Shown: positions 7,902-14,838 of the stretch, piece by piece
Position numbering within the stretch: position 1 is the first letter of the stretch
Layout of the letters: every line of letters begins with the position of its first letter
Assembly: GCA_022865685.1 (NCBI GenBank)
Contig: JALHUB010000208.1
Span: 1 to 17,515, forward strand
Reading direction: 5' to 3'
Length of the DNA stretch: 17,515 bases
Source: Dehalococcoidia bacterium
GTDB taxonomy: Bacteria > Chloroflexota > Dehalococcoidia > DSTF01 > JALHUB01
The notes under the pieces: generated by a model
Seen by the model: the letters and a program-made list of their open reading frames with translations, nothing else
Told to the model about the DNA's origin: nothing
The model's database searches: none
Program-made: the position numbers and the translations under genes

Positions 7902-8935
7902 GCGCGCTCGATACGGCGGCGGTCGTCGGCTCGACGAGCTGGGGCACGGTGCTGGCGGTCCTGCTCGCGCGCAACGGCCTCGCGGTGCGTCTCTGCGCCT
8001 TTGACGAGGACGACGCTGAAGCGCTGCGTCGCGACGGCGAGAACTCCCGCCTGCAACCCGGCCTGCGCTTCCCGCCGTCGCTCACCGTCACACACGAGCG
8101 CGGTGTCGCGCTCAAGGACGCCGACCTCCTTGTCGTCGCCGTCCCATCGTCTACGTTGCGGGACAACCTGCGGGCGCTCCGCGCTCACGTCGACCCCGAC
8201 ATACTGGTGCTGAGCGCTGTCAAGGGACTGGAGCGCGACACAGGAAAGCGGATGTCGCAGGTGTTCCAGGAGGAGCTGCCGGAGTTGCGGCGGCCGCTTG
8301 GTGTGCTTTCGGGCCCCAACCTGTCGCGGGAGATAGCGCAGGGCCTGCCGGCGGCGACGATCATAGCCTGTGAAGACCTGGCGACCGCCGATACGCTCCG
8401 CGACGCCCTGGCGGGCCCGCTGTTCCGCGTCTACACGAACGAGGATGTCGCCGGTGTGGAGCTTGCAGGGGCGCTGAAGAACATCATCGCCATCGGCGCC
8501 GGCATGTGCGACGGCTTCGTCTACGGCGACAACGCCAAGGCCGGTTTCATCACCCGCGGCCTGGCGGAGATCGCGCGACTCGGCGTGGCGGCGGGCGCAC
8601 AGCCGCTGACGTTCCTCGGCCTCGCCGGCGTCGGCGACCTCATGGCGACCTGCTACAGCCCGCTCAGCCGTAACCATCGCGTCGGCGTCGAGCTGGCGAA
8701 GGGGCGAAAGCTGGACGACGTGCTGTCTTCGCTCGGCCAGGTGGCGGAGGGCGTGACGACGACGGTCGCCGCACGAGAGCTGGCGCGCCGCCACGGCGTG
8801 GAGATGCCGATCACGGAGAAGATGTACCAGGTGCTCTTCGAGGGACTGGACCCGCGCCGCGCGGTCGGCGAGCTGATGCTGCGCAGCCCCAAACATGAGT
8901 TGCACGGCGTACGAGGGGGCCGGCCGGCCGAGTAG
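7898..8935 (+). CDS. gpsA: Glycerol-3-phosphate dehydrogenase [NAD(P)+] GpsA
   Basis: Reduces dihydroxyacetone phosphate to sn-glycerol-3-phosphate for phospholipid synthesis. 345 aa. The N-terminal Rossmann domain has VVGSTSWGT (G11-S12-T13-S14-W15-G16) where most family members read GAGSWGT, so the second Gly of GxGxxG is Thr. SGPNLSREIAQGLPAA and the catalytic-lysine region ELAGALKNIIAIGAG (K194) follow, then the C-terminal helical domain with GLAGVGDLMATCYSPLSRNHRVG, all diagnostic. The reading frame is open far upstream into der, but ATG 7898 overlaps the plsY stop and begins directly before the Rossmann strand. It is the last gene of the plus-strand run and converges on the dehydratase gene seven bases away. 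Confidence 0.96.
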   Translation: MSALDTAAVVGSTSWGTVLAVLLARNGLAVRLCAFDEDDAEALRRDGENSRLQPGLRFPPSLTVTHERGVALKDADLLVVAVPSSTLRDNLRALRAHVDPDILVLSAVKGLERDTGKRMSQVFQEELPELRRPLGVLSGPNLSREIAQGLPAATIIACEDLATADTLRDALAGPLFRVYTNEDVAGVELAGALKNIIAIGAGMCDGFVYGDNAKAGFITRGLAEIARLGVAAGAQPLTFLGLAGVGDLMATCYSPLSRNHRVGVELAKGRKLDDVLSSLGQVAEGVTTTVAARELARRHGVEMPITEKMYQVLFEGLDPRRAVGELMLRSPKHELHGVRGGRPAE

Positions 8936-8942
8936 GGTTCGG

Positions 8943-10109
8943 CTAAAGGGCCTGGTGCGTCTGGGCGATCGCGAATACGTCCTGACGGTTGACTTCCGCC
9001 TTCGTCTTCTCGCCTCGAGCTACGCGCAGCAGCAGCGATAGTATCTCCTCGCTGACTTCATCCAGCGTCACCCCGGAGAGGACCCTGCCGGCGTCGACGT
9101 CGATGTCGCCCGTCATCCGCCCGTAGATCTCCGAGTTCGACGACACCTTGACCACGGGTACAGCCGGAAAGCCCGCGGGACTGCCGCGACCGGTCGTGAA
9201 TGCAATCATCTGAGCGCCGGCGGCGGCCATGCCCGTCATGCTCTCGGCGTCGTAGCCGGGAGTGTCCATCACGACCAGCCCCTGCTTGCTCGGCCGCTGC
9301 GCATATGCCAGCACCTCGCGGACCGGCGTGCTGCCGCCCTTAGCTATGCAGCCCAGGCTCTTCTCGGCGATTGTCGACAGGCCCGACTCGACGTTGCCCG
9401 GCGCCAGCGCACGGTCGGCGAAGTCGCCGAGGATCTTTCGCGTCACCGCCTCCTGCTCGTCGACCATCTTCTTGAGCTGAGCAGCGATCTCGTCGTTCGC
9501 GGCGCGTCGCAACAGTGGACCTAGGGCGCCGATCATCTCCGTCGTCTCGGAGAGGATCGCGGTGCCGCCCATGGCGACGAGACGATCCACTGCCTTCCCG
9601 ACAGCGGGATTCGCGGTCATGCCGGAGAAGGTATCGGAGCCGCCGCACTCCAGCGCCAGCGTCAGGTCGGCGGCCGTGCCGGGTGAGCGGGGCATCGCCG
9701 CCAGCTCGGCCAGCATCTCGCGCGCCATCGCTTCCACCTGGTCGGCCGTCTTCCCGGAGCCGCCCGCGTCCTGGATGACGATGCCCTTCAACGGCTTGCC
9801 GGTCTCACCGATGACGGCGCTGAGGAGACCCACTGACACCGGCTCGCACCCCAGACCAACAAGTATCGCGCTGCCGATGTTCGGGTTCCGCACGAGGCCC
9901 GCCAGCGTCTTCAGCTGAAGGCCGATGTCCGGCCCGCCGCGGCCACAGCCGTGCGGGTGCTCGACGGCGACGACGTCGGCCAACCTGCGCCCCACCTCTC
10001 GCACGACTCCGGCGGCGCAGACGACCGTCGCCAGCACCAGGCAGTGATTGCGGATGCCGATGCGTCCATCGGGTCGACGCCAGCCGTCGAAGGTGAACTC
10101 GTCGCTCAT
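8943..10109 (-). CDS. UxaA/SuyB-type dehydratase, large subunit
   Basis: 388-aa protein of the altronate/galactarate dehydratase family, which eliminates water (UxaA, GarD) or sulfite (SuyB) from hydroxy-acid substrates using a metal centre. Family signatures in order: RRPDGRIGIRN near the start, HPHGCGRGGPD, ECGGSDTFSGMTANPAVG in the middle, ILSETTEMIGA, DTPGYDAESMTGMAAAGAQ and FTTGRGSPAGFPAVPVVKVSSN near the end. It lacks the N-terminal SAF domain of fused UxaA; that is supplied by the adjacent small gene, whose stop overlaps this start as ATGA. The substrate (sugar acid or sulfolactate) cannot be told from sequence, and no transporter or dehydrogenase for either pathway is adjacent. Confidence 0.85.
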   Translation of the reverse strand: MSDEFTFDGWRRPDGRIGIRNHCLVLATVVCAAGVVREVGRRLADVVAVEHPHGCGRGGPDIGLQLKTLAGLVRNPNIGSAILVGLGCEPVSVGLLSAVIGETGKPLKGIVIQDAGGSGKTADQVEAMAREMLAELAAMPRSPGTAADLTLALECGGSDTFSGMTANPAVGKAVDRLVAMGGTAILSETTEMIGALGPLLRRAANDEIAAQLKKMVDEQEAVTRKILGDFADRALAPGNVESGLSTIAEKSLGCIAKGGSTPVREVLAYAQRPSKQGLVVMDTPGYDAESMTGMAAAGAQMIAFTTGRGSPAGFPAVPVVKVSSNSEIYGRMTGDIDVDAGRVLSGVTLDEVSEEILSLLLRVARGEKTKAEVNRQDVFAIAQTHQAL

Positions 10110-10369
10110 TTCCTGCCGCCCATGTTGTGAGTATGGACGTGGTCGCCGGCAGCGATGTCGGCCGGTGCCACGCCTATCTCCTCGCCGTAGCGAATGACCG
10201 GCTCCCCGGGGGCAATCGCGGTCAGTGCCACCTTGTTGCCGCGCGGGACCGGCTGCGTCGCCGTCAGCTCGCTCTCGTCGTCGAGGCGCACGCGGCCGCC
10301 CGCTTCGACGTCCGCGACGACGACGGCGACGTTGTCTGCGGCGTCAATCCTTACCGCCCTTACGCTCAT
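10106..10369 (-). CDS. UxaA/SuyA-type dehydratase, small SAF-domain subunit
   Basis: 87 aa, matching the SAF domain found as the N-terminus of altronate dehydratase or as the separate SuyA subunit of sulfolactate sulfo-lyase. Visible features: DNVAVVVADVEAGGRV, a beta-rich core with VPRGNKVALTAIAPGEPVIRYGEEIG, and the terminal AGDHVHTHNM, which is the conserved HxHN-type end of this domain. It is translationally coupled to the large subunit by a four-base overlap, so the two probably form one enzyme. A minus-strand promoter (10405-10376) is placed so that the transcript would start at or almost at the ATG. Confidence 0.88.
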   Translation of the reverse strand: MSVRAVRIDAADNVAVVVADVEAGGRVRLDDESELTATQPVPRGNKVALTAIAPGEPVIRYGEEIGVAPADIAAGDHVHTHNMGGRK

Positions 10370-10375
10370 GCCATC

Positions 10376-10405
10376 ACTCTAATGCCCTTCGCCGAGCCGG
10401 GTCAA
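10376..10405 (-). promoter_or_regulatory. Predicted promoter for the split dehydratase genes
   Basis: On the minus strand TTGACC (10405-10400), an 18-base spacer and TAGAGT (10381-10376; four of six matches to TATAAT). The expected start of transcription is about 10369, the first base of the ATG, implying a leaderless message. It stands back to back with the promoter for the HEAT-repeat gene. Confidence 0.4.
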
Positions 10406-10422
10406 CGCGCCGTCGCCTGTCA

Positions 10423-10452
10423 TTGACAAGCCGTTTCGCGCGTGCCTAGACT
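10423..10452 (+). promoter_or_regulatory. Predicted promoter for the HEAT-repeat gene
   Basis: TTGACA (10423-10428, perfect -35), an 18-base spacer and TAGACT (10447-10452, four of six). Expected transcription start is about 10459, only 13 bases before ATG 10472. This argues against the upstream in-frame GTG at 10442, which falls inside the promoter. Confidence 0.55.
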
Positions 10453-10471
10453 GAATTCGAGGGACCGAAAG

Positions 10472-11392
10472 ATGCCCATCGAAGACTACTTGGAAGAGCT
10501 CAAAGACCCGTCGAGGCCGCTTCTGGCGTCGAGGCTCGGCGAGCTCTCCTCGGTCCTCCCGGACGAGACACCCACACTCGCGGAGGCATGGCCGCAGATC
10601 GAAGTCGCGCGCCGCCGCCAGATACTGCGACGCCTGCTCGACCTCGCGGAAGACAACGTGGAGATGGAGTTCGACCGGGTCTTCATGGTGGCGCTGAAGG
10701 ACGACGACGCCGAAGCCCGCGCCCTTGCCGTGCAGGGGCTATGGGAGCACGAGGGACGGGACGTGATCACGCCCTTGGCCGATATCCTCAGGAACGACCC
10801 TTCGGCAACCGTCCGCGCCGAGGCCGCCATCGCTATGGGGTCGTTCGTGCTGCGGGCGGAGTTCCGGCAACTGAGCACAATGGACAGTCGACGGATCGAG
10901 GAGGCGCTGCGGGCGGCAATCGACGACAGCGCGGAATCGCCGGAGGTGCGCGGACGCGCCCTCGAATCGATCGCCGTCCTCGGCGCGTCGTGGGTGCGCG
11001 GCAGTATCGAGAACGCCTATCGCAGTGACAACTGGCGGCTCCGCGTCAGCGCTGTCCATGCCATGGGCCGCAACTGCGACCCTAACTGGCTGCCCCTTCT
11101 CACGGCAGAGCTGGCCAGCGACGCCCCGGAGATGCGATTCGAGGCGGCGACCGCCTGCGCGTCTTGCTGCAGCGAGTCCGCCGTGCCCTTCCTGAAGCCG
11201 CTGCTCGAAGACGAGGACACAGAGGTTCAGGAGGCGGCCATAGCGGCCCTCGGCGAGATCGGTGGCGACGCCGCAAAACGCGCCCTCGAGGAGATCGACC
11301 ATCACCCCGAGCCGCGCATGCGTGAGGCCGTGGCGGCCGCACTAGAAGAGATCGAGTTGAACGACGAGCCGCTCGGGTTCCATCTTCCCTAG
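10472..11392 (+). CDS. HEAT-repeat protein
   Basis: 306 aa of tandem helical pairs, a scaffold for protein-protein contacts; specific function unknown. Repeats of about 30-35 residues can be seen, with helix-pair patterns such as DDDAEARALAVQGLWEH, DPSATVRAEAAIAMGSF, SPEVRGRALESIAVLG, DNWRLRVSAVHAMGRN, APEMRFEAATACASC and DTEVQEAAIAALGEIG, typical of HEAT/PBS-lyase-like repeats. The protein is acidic, with no membrane segment or catalytic motif. ATG 10472 has GAGGGA at 10459-10464, seven bases upstream. The Nudix gene begins 11 bases after its stop with its ribosome-binding site starting inside this stop codon's last base region, so the two are probably cotranscribed. Confidence 0.85.
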   Translation: MPIEDYLEELKDPSRPLLASRLGELSSVLPDETPTLAEAWPQIEVARRRQILRRLLDLAEDNVEMEFDRVFMVALKDDDAEARALAVQGLWEHEGRDVITPLADILRNDPSATVRAEAAIAMGSFVLRAEFRQLSTMDSRRIEEALRAAIDDSAESPEVRGRALESIAVLGASWVRGSIENAYRSDNWRLRVSAVHAMGRNCDPNWLPLLTAELASDAPEMRFEAATACASCCSESAVPFLKPLLEDEDTEVQEAAIAALGEIGGDAAKRALEEIDHHPEPRMREAVAAALEEIELNDEPLGFHLP

Positions 11393-11396
11393 GAGG
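11391..11396 (+). promoter_or_regulatory. Ribosome-binding site AGGAGG deciding a TTG start
   Basis: AGGAGG seven bases before TTG 11404 overlaps the end of the HEAT-repeat gene (stop TAG 11390-11392). It supports TTG as the Nudix start over the internal ATG at 11425. Confidence 0.7.
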
Positions 11397-11403
11397 CGTT
11401 CGA

Positions 11404-11874
11404 TTGCCAAAGGCGGGCGACGGTATGCGAACGGAGTCGGCGACCTCCGCCGGCGGCGTCGTCTACCGGGTCACGGAGCGAGGCATGGAGGTGGTGATCG
11501 TCGGTCGCAGCAGCGAAGGTATCTGGGGCCTGCCCAAGGGAACGCCTGAGCCGGGCGAAGACCTGCTTGCGGCGGCGACGCGCGAGGTCCGCGAGGAGAC
11601 CGGCCTGGAGGTCACACCGGAGGAGAAGATCGGCTCTATACGCTACTGGTTCGTGCGAGATCGAGTCCGCTATCACAAGACAGTGCACCACTACCTCTTC
11701 GCGCCCGTGGGTGGCAGCCTGGAGGCGCATGACGCGGAGTACGACCGCGCGGAGTGGTTCGGGGTCGAAGAGGTATGCCGGCGTCTAAGCTATGAGAATG
11801 AGGTGGGGATGGTGCGCAAAGCCGCGGAGGTGGTAGCCCGACGCGCGGCTGCGGCAAGGGAGGGGAAGGCATGA
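11404..11874 (+). CDS. Nudix hydrolase
   Basis: 156-aa hydrolase of nucleoside diphosphates linked to another moiety; the exact substrate is unknown. The full Nudix box is present at 46-68: G46-x5-E52-x7-R60-E61-x2-E64-E65-x-G67-L68, preceded by the WGLPKG strand-loop. The short domain and the later ...YDRAEWFGVEE segment resemble bacterial diadenosine polyphosphate hydrolase-like Nudix proteins, which is only a family-level hint. TTG 11404 is used because a perfect AGGAGG lies seven bases upstream. The stop overlaps the next gene (GNAT) as ATGA. Confidence 0.92.
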   Translation: MPKAGDGMRTESATSAGGVVYRVTERGMEVVIVGRSSEGIWGLPKGTPEPGEDLLAAATREVREETGLEVTPEEKIGSIRYWFVRDRVRYHKTVHHYLFAPVGGSLEAHDAEYDRAEWFGVEEVCRRLSYENEVGMVRKAAEVVARRAAAAREGKA

Positions 11875-12443
11875 CGAAGACAATCGTCGAGGGCGAAGTC
11901 GCCCGTGGCGATAGGGTTGTCCTCAGGAGCAAGCGCGTCGCGGACGCAGAGGCCGACTACGCCTGGCGCAAAGACCCCGAGCTCGCCTCATATGACGCCT
12001 CGAAGCCGATTTCGACCGCCTTCGAGGATTACCTTGCGCTCTACGAGGATGATCTCGCCCACCCGACACCGTTCCGTCGCTCCTTCGCCGTGGAGGACTC
12101 CGAGGGGCGCCACATCGGAAACGTGATGGTCTACAACATCGACGTGCTCAAGGGCGAAGCAGAGGTCGGCGTCACCATCGGCGAGAGGCTTTACTGGAGC
12201 CGCGGCTTCGGGACGGACACCCTGAAGGCGCTGGTCGGGTACGTTTTCACCGAAACCACCCTGACGAGGCTCTACCTGAAGACGCTCGACTGGAACCTGC
12301 GGGCGCAGCGCTGTTTCCAGCGGGCGGGCTTCGTGCAGTACAACACGTCGCGCCGGAGCAACGGTACGTTCATTCTCATGGAGCTGCGTCGCAGCGACTG
12401 GGAAGTGCGTGAAAGCGACGACAACCGGACTCGACAAGTGTAG
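11871..12443 (+). CDS. GNAT-family acetyltransferase (RimJ/RimL-like)
   Basis: 190-aa N-acetyltransferase of the RimJ/RimL-type GNAT fold, moving acetyl from acetyl-CoA to an amine; the target is unknown. Seen in order: an N-terminal strand VVLRSKRVADAEADYAWRKDPEL, the beta4 strand EAEVGVTIGERLYWSRGFGTDTL, where the acetyl-CoA pyrophosphate loop is R-G-F-G-T, and the C-terminal TRLYLKTLDWNLRAQRCFQRAGF, which is typical of the family (N-x-R-A-x-x-x-x-x-x-x-G-F). It overlaps the Nudix stop by four bases. A hairpin follows the stop immediately and could end the transcript. Confidence 0.9.
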   Translation: MTKTIVEGEVARGDRVVLRSKRVADAEADYAWRKDPELASYDASKPISTAFEDYLALYEDDLAHPTPFRRSFAVEDSEGRHIGNVMVYNIDVLKGEAEVGVTIGERLYWSRGFGTDTLKALVGYVFTETTLTRLYLKTLDWNLRAQRCFQRAGFVQYNTSRRSNGTFILMELRRSDWEVRESDDNRTRQV

Positions 12444-12463
12444 GGGAGGACTTCAGTCTTCCC
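12444..12463. terminator. Hairpin between convergent genes, possible terminator
   Basis: GGGAGGAC (12444-12451) pairs with GTCTTCCC (12456-12463) around the loop TTCA, an eight-pair stem on the plus-strand RNA with one G-U pair. It starts on the base after the GNAT stop codon and sits ten bases from the convergent SDR gene's stop. No T-tract follows, so Rho-independent termination is unproven. On the minus-strand RNA the G-U becomes a C-A mismatch, so it favours the plus strand. Confidence 0.45.
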
Positions 12464-12472
12464 GCGGCGGAG

Positions 12473-13393
12473 TCATGTGGCCGGCGTCTTCCGACCCGGT
12501 ATCGGTAGGTCGGGCGGCGGAGGGGCCGGGTTCGCCACCCCCTGCAGCAGCCCGCGTGGCAAAACCGCCGCCAGCTCGTCGATGCTCCACATGCCGTCTT
12601 TATTGATGGCGCGGCCCATTTCCTCTTCGTAGGCAAGCGAGATGCCCCCGCCGGAGACGAAGAAGACCTTGCCGTTGACGTTCCAGGCCTCCTCGGTCGC
12701 CAGGTACGTGACCATCGCCGCGACCTGCTCCGGAGTCCCCAATCGAGGCTCCCTGCCGCTGTTCGAAGCCGTCCGCGCGATTCCTTCCGTCAGCCGCGTC
12801 TCCGCCATCGGCGCAATGGCGTTGACGGTGACGGCGTTCCGACCCAGCTCCCTCGCCAGCACACGCGTCAGCCCGACGACGCCGGCTTTGGCGGCGGCGA
12901 AGTTCGCCTGGCCGTACGCCCCCAGCAACGCCGAAGGCGACGTGAAGTTGATGATGCGGCCGTAGCGCTGGTGTCGCATCTGGATCGCGGCCGGGTGACA
13001 CGTGCAGTAGTGTCCCTTCAGGTGGACGGCGATGACCCCGTCCCAGTCCTCTTCGGTCATCCCGAGGAAGTCGCGGTCGCGCAGAATGCCCGCGGAGTTG
13101 ACGAGGATATCGAGCCGCCCGAAGTTGTCGACGGCGGCTTTGACAATGCTCTCGCCGCCTTCGACCGTCGCGACGCTGTCGAAGCTGGCGACCGCCTGTC
13201 GGCCTAACGCTCGAATCTCGTCGACGACGTCCTGCGCCGGGCCGCTGCCGGGCTCGCTGCCGTCGACGGCGACGCCGTAGTCGTTGACGACGACCGACGC
13301 GCCTTCCGCGGCCAGCGCCAGGGCAACCGCCCTGCCGATGCCCCTACCGGCGCCTGTAACGGCTGCCACGCGGTCTTTCAGCCTATCTGCCAC
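12473..13393 (-). CDS. SDR-family oxidoreductase paralogue with catalytic Tyr replaced by Phe
   Basis: 306 aa, short-chain dehydrogenase/reductase similar to the (3R)-hydroxyacyl-CoA dehydrogenase (HSD17B4/FabG-like) group. Rossmann motif TGAGRGIG near residue 14; NSAG; active-site region INFTSPSALLGAYGQANFAAAKAG. The Ser (S152) and Lys (K169) of the Ser-Tyr-Lys set are present, but the Tyr position is Phe165 (codon TTC). After the fold comes an extension with NVNGKVFFVSGGGISLA and a proline-rich tail. The neighbouring paralogue keeps Tyr. Loss of Tyr normally abolishes or strongly reduces SDR catalysis, so this could be a structural partner. GTG 13393 is chosen (GAGAGG six bases upstream, ten bases after the previous stop); the frame stays open to 13435. 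Confidence 0.9.
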   Translation of the reverse strand: MADRLKDRVAAVTGAGRGIGRAVALALAAEGASVVVNDYGVAVDGSEPGSGPAQDVVDEIRALGRQAVASFDSVATVEGGESIVKAAVDNFGRLDILVNSAGILRDRDFLGMTEEDWDGVIAVHLKGHYCTCHPAAIQMRHQRYGRIINFTSPSALLGAYGQANFAAAKAGVVGLTRVLARELGRNAVTVNAIAPMAETRLTEGIARTASNSGREPRLGTPEQVAAMVTYLATEEAWNVNGKVFFVSGGGISLAYEEEMGRAINKDGMWSIDELAAVLPRGLLQGVANPAPPPPDLPIPGRKTPAT

Positions 13394-13403
13394 GGTCCGC
13401 CTC

Positions 13404-14396
13404 TCATTCCGCTTCCTCGCCCGCTGGTGTCGCATCCGTCGCAGGAGGGCGCGCGAATGCCGGTCGCAGGTGCTCCGCCGGCGGCCCGGGGTTGTCCGTG
13501 AATTGCGTGAGCTGCGTGGGCACCGCCTCGATGAGCTCGTCGACGGTCCAGCCGTCGCGCTTGAAGATCGTGCGCCTCGCCACGGGCGGCTGCGCCAGGG
13601 AGACGCTGCCGCCGAAGACGTAGAAGACCTGGCCGTTCACGTTCCAGGCCGCTTCGCTTGCAAGATAGGCGATGAGCGGGGCGATGTACTCCGGCTCTGG
13701 TATGACGAGGCCGTACTTCGTTGCCATGTCAGCCATGCCGACGGTTAGCCGCGTCGCGGCCATGGGGGCGATGGCGTTGCAGGTGATGCCGTAGCGGCCG
13801 AGGTCTCGCGCCAGCACGCGCGTGAAGCCGGCAATCGCCGACTTCGCCGCGCCGTAGTTCGCCTGGGCGGCGTTGCCCACGAGCCCCGACGAAGATGAGG
13901 CGTTGATGATGCGCCCGCAGCGCTGTCGGTGCATGTGTGGCGCCGCCGCCTTCGTGCAGGCGAAGGCGCCCTTCAGATGGACGGCGATGACGGCGTCCCA
14001 GTCCGCCTCGTTCATCTTGATGAACATGCGGTCGCGGAGGATGCCGGCGTTGTTGACGAGGATATCGATTCGCCCCCAGGCGTCGAGGGCAGCGCCGACG
14101 ATGCGACTGCCTCCCTCCATGCTGACTACGGAGTCGTGGCTGGCGACGGCTTCTCCACCGGCAGCGGCGATCTCGGCGACGACCTGGTCGGCGGGCGCCT
14201 GGTCCTGCCCCGTGCCGTCGGGGGAGACGCCCGGGTCGTTGACGACGACGCGCGCGCCCTCTTTAGCCAGGTACAGGGCAACGCAACGACCGATGCCGCG
14301 GCCGGCGCCGGTGACCACCGCCACCTTTCCCGCTAGGGCCCCGGCCGCTGTATCGGTCTCAGAGGTGTCCGTGTCTGTCGGTCCTGTCGGCCGCAT
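13404..14396 (-). CDS. SDR-family oxidoreductase (probable hydroxyacyl-thioester dehydrogenase)
   Basis: 330 aa, same SDR group as the next gene and probably a tandem duplicate of it. TGAGRGIG nucleotide loop, NNAG, and an intact catalytic set: S168, Y181 and K185 in ASSSSGLVGNAAQANYGAAKSAIAG. It also has the shared tail NVNGQVFYVFGGSVSLAQPP and a DGWTVDELIEAVP motif matching the paralogue's DGMWSIDELAAVLP. The family and position beside MaoC subunits suggest NAD(P)-dependent oxidation of 3-hydroxyacyl thioesters or the reverse reduction. ATG 14396 overlaps the preceding MaoC stop by one base (TGATG), with GAGG just before it. The first 20 residues are Thr/Asp-rich and may be a disordered lead. 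Confidence 0.92.
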   Translation of the reverse strand: MRPTGPTDTDTSETDTAAGALAGKVAVVTGAGRGIGRCVALYLAKEGARVVVNDPGVSPDGTGQDQAPADQVVAEIAAAGGEAVASHDSVVSMEGGSRIVGAALDAWGRIDILVNNAGILRDRMFIKMNEADWDAVIAVHLKGAFACTKAAAPHMHRQRCGRIINASSSSGLVGNAAQANYGAAKSAIAGFTRVLARDLGRYGITCNAIAPMAATRLTVGMADMATKYGLVIPEPEYIAPLIAYLASEAAWNVNGQVFYVFGGSVSLAQPPVARRTIFKRDGWTVDELIEAVPTQLTQFTDNPGPPAEHLRPAFARPPATDATPAGEEAE

Positions 14397-14827
14397 CAGC
14401 CTCGCGATGGCAGGATGACGGTCGCTTTGCCCGGCGATGTCTTCTCGCCGTCCGGCTTCTCAGTCCAGATGTCGAGGTCGACGAGGCTCTTGCCGTCCTC
14501 CTGCCTCTTGGCGGTGATTACGCCGCGGCAGATGATGTCCTGCGCGGGGACGTCCATGCCCCGGTACTGGCAGTTGTACTTCTTGATCTCGCCCTTCTCG
14601 CCCAGCCAGTCGTGCAGCAACTGGCCGAGGAAGGCGTTCTTGAGGGCGCCGTGGACGATGACGCCGGGCAGGCCGTTGCCGGCCGCGATGTCCTTATCGT
14701 AGTGGATCTGGTACATGTCACCGGAGCCGGCGGCCCACATGACGAGCTGCTGCGTCGTGCAGTTCTTGACCAGCTTCGGTATCTCGTCGCCGACGTTGAC
14801 GTCTTCGAAGTAGATTTGGTCAGCCAT
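14396..14827 (-). CDS. MaoC-like hot-dog dehydratase, catalytic subunit
   Basis: 143 aa, single hot-dog domain of the MaoC/hydratase-2 family, which hydrates 2-enoyl thioesters or dehydrates 3-hydroxyacyl thioesters. The hydratase motif is visible as AAGSGDMYQIHYD: D37 and H42 are the catalytic pair (D-x4-H), followed by GLPGVIVHGAL. Two tandem ATGs exist; ATG 14827 is preferred because GGGAGGGGA then lies at good spacing (the 14830 ATG abuts it). The MaoC-N subunit gene ends 11 bases upstream and the SDR starts in a one-base overlap. Split two-subunit MaoC enzymes of this kind (HadAB-like) are known in actinobacteria. Confidence 0.92.
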   Translation of the reverse strand: MADQIYFEDVNVGDEIPKLVKNCTTQQLVMWAAGSGDMYQIHYDKDIAAGNGLPGVIVHGALKNAFLGQLLHDWLGEKGEIKKYNCQYRGMDVPAQDIICRGVITAKRQEDGKSLVDLDIWTEKPDGEKTSPGKATVILPSRG

Positions 14828-14838
14828 CATTCCCCTCC

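Noticed and set aside
8917..8930. GGCCGGCCGGCC palindrome at the gpsA 3' end as a terminator
   Set aside because: It lies inside the coding region as a simple GC repeat, with no loop or T-tract.
10442..10471. GTG start for the HEAT-repeat protein
   Set aside because: It lies within the predicted promoter; ATG 10472 has a proper ribosome-binding site.
13394..13435. N-terminal extension of the downstream SDR
   Set aside because: Arg-rich residues overlap the preceding gene; GTG 13393 has a ribosome-binding site and begins at the Rossmann fold.
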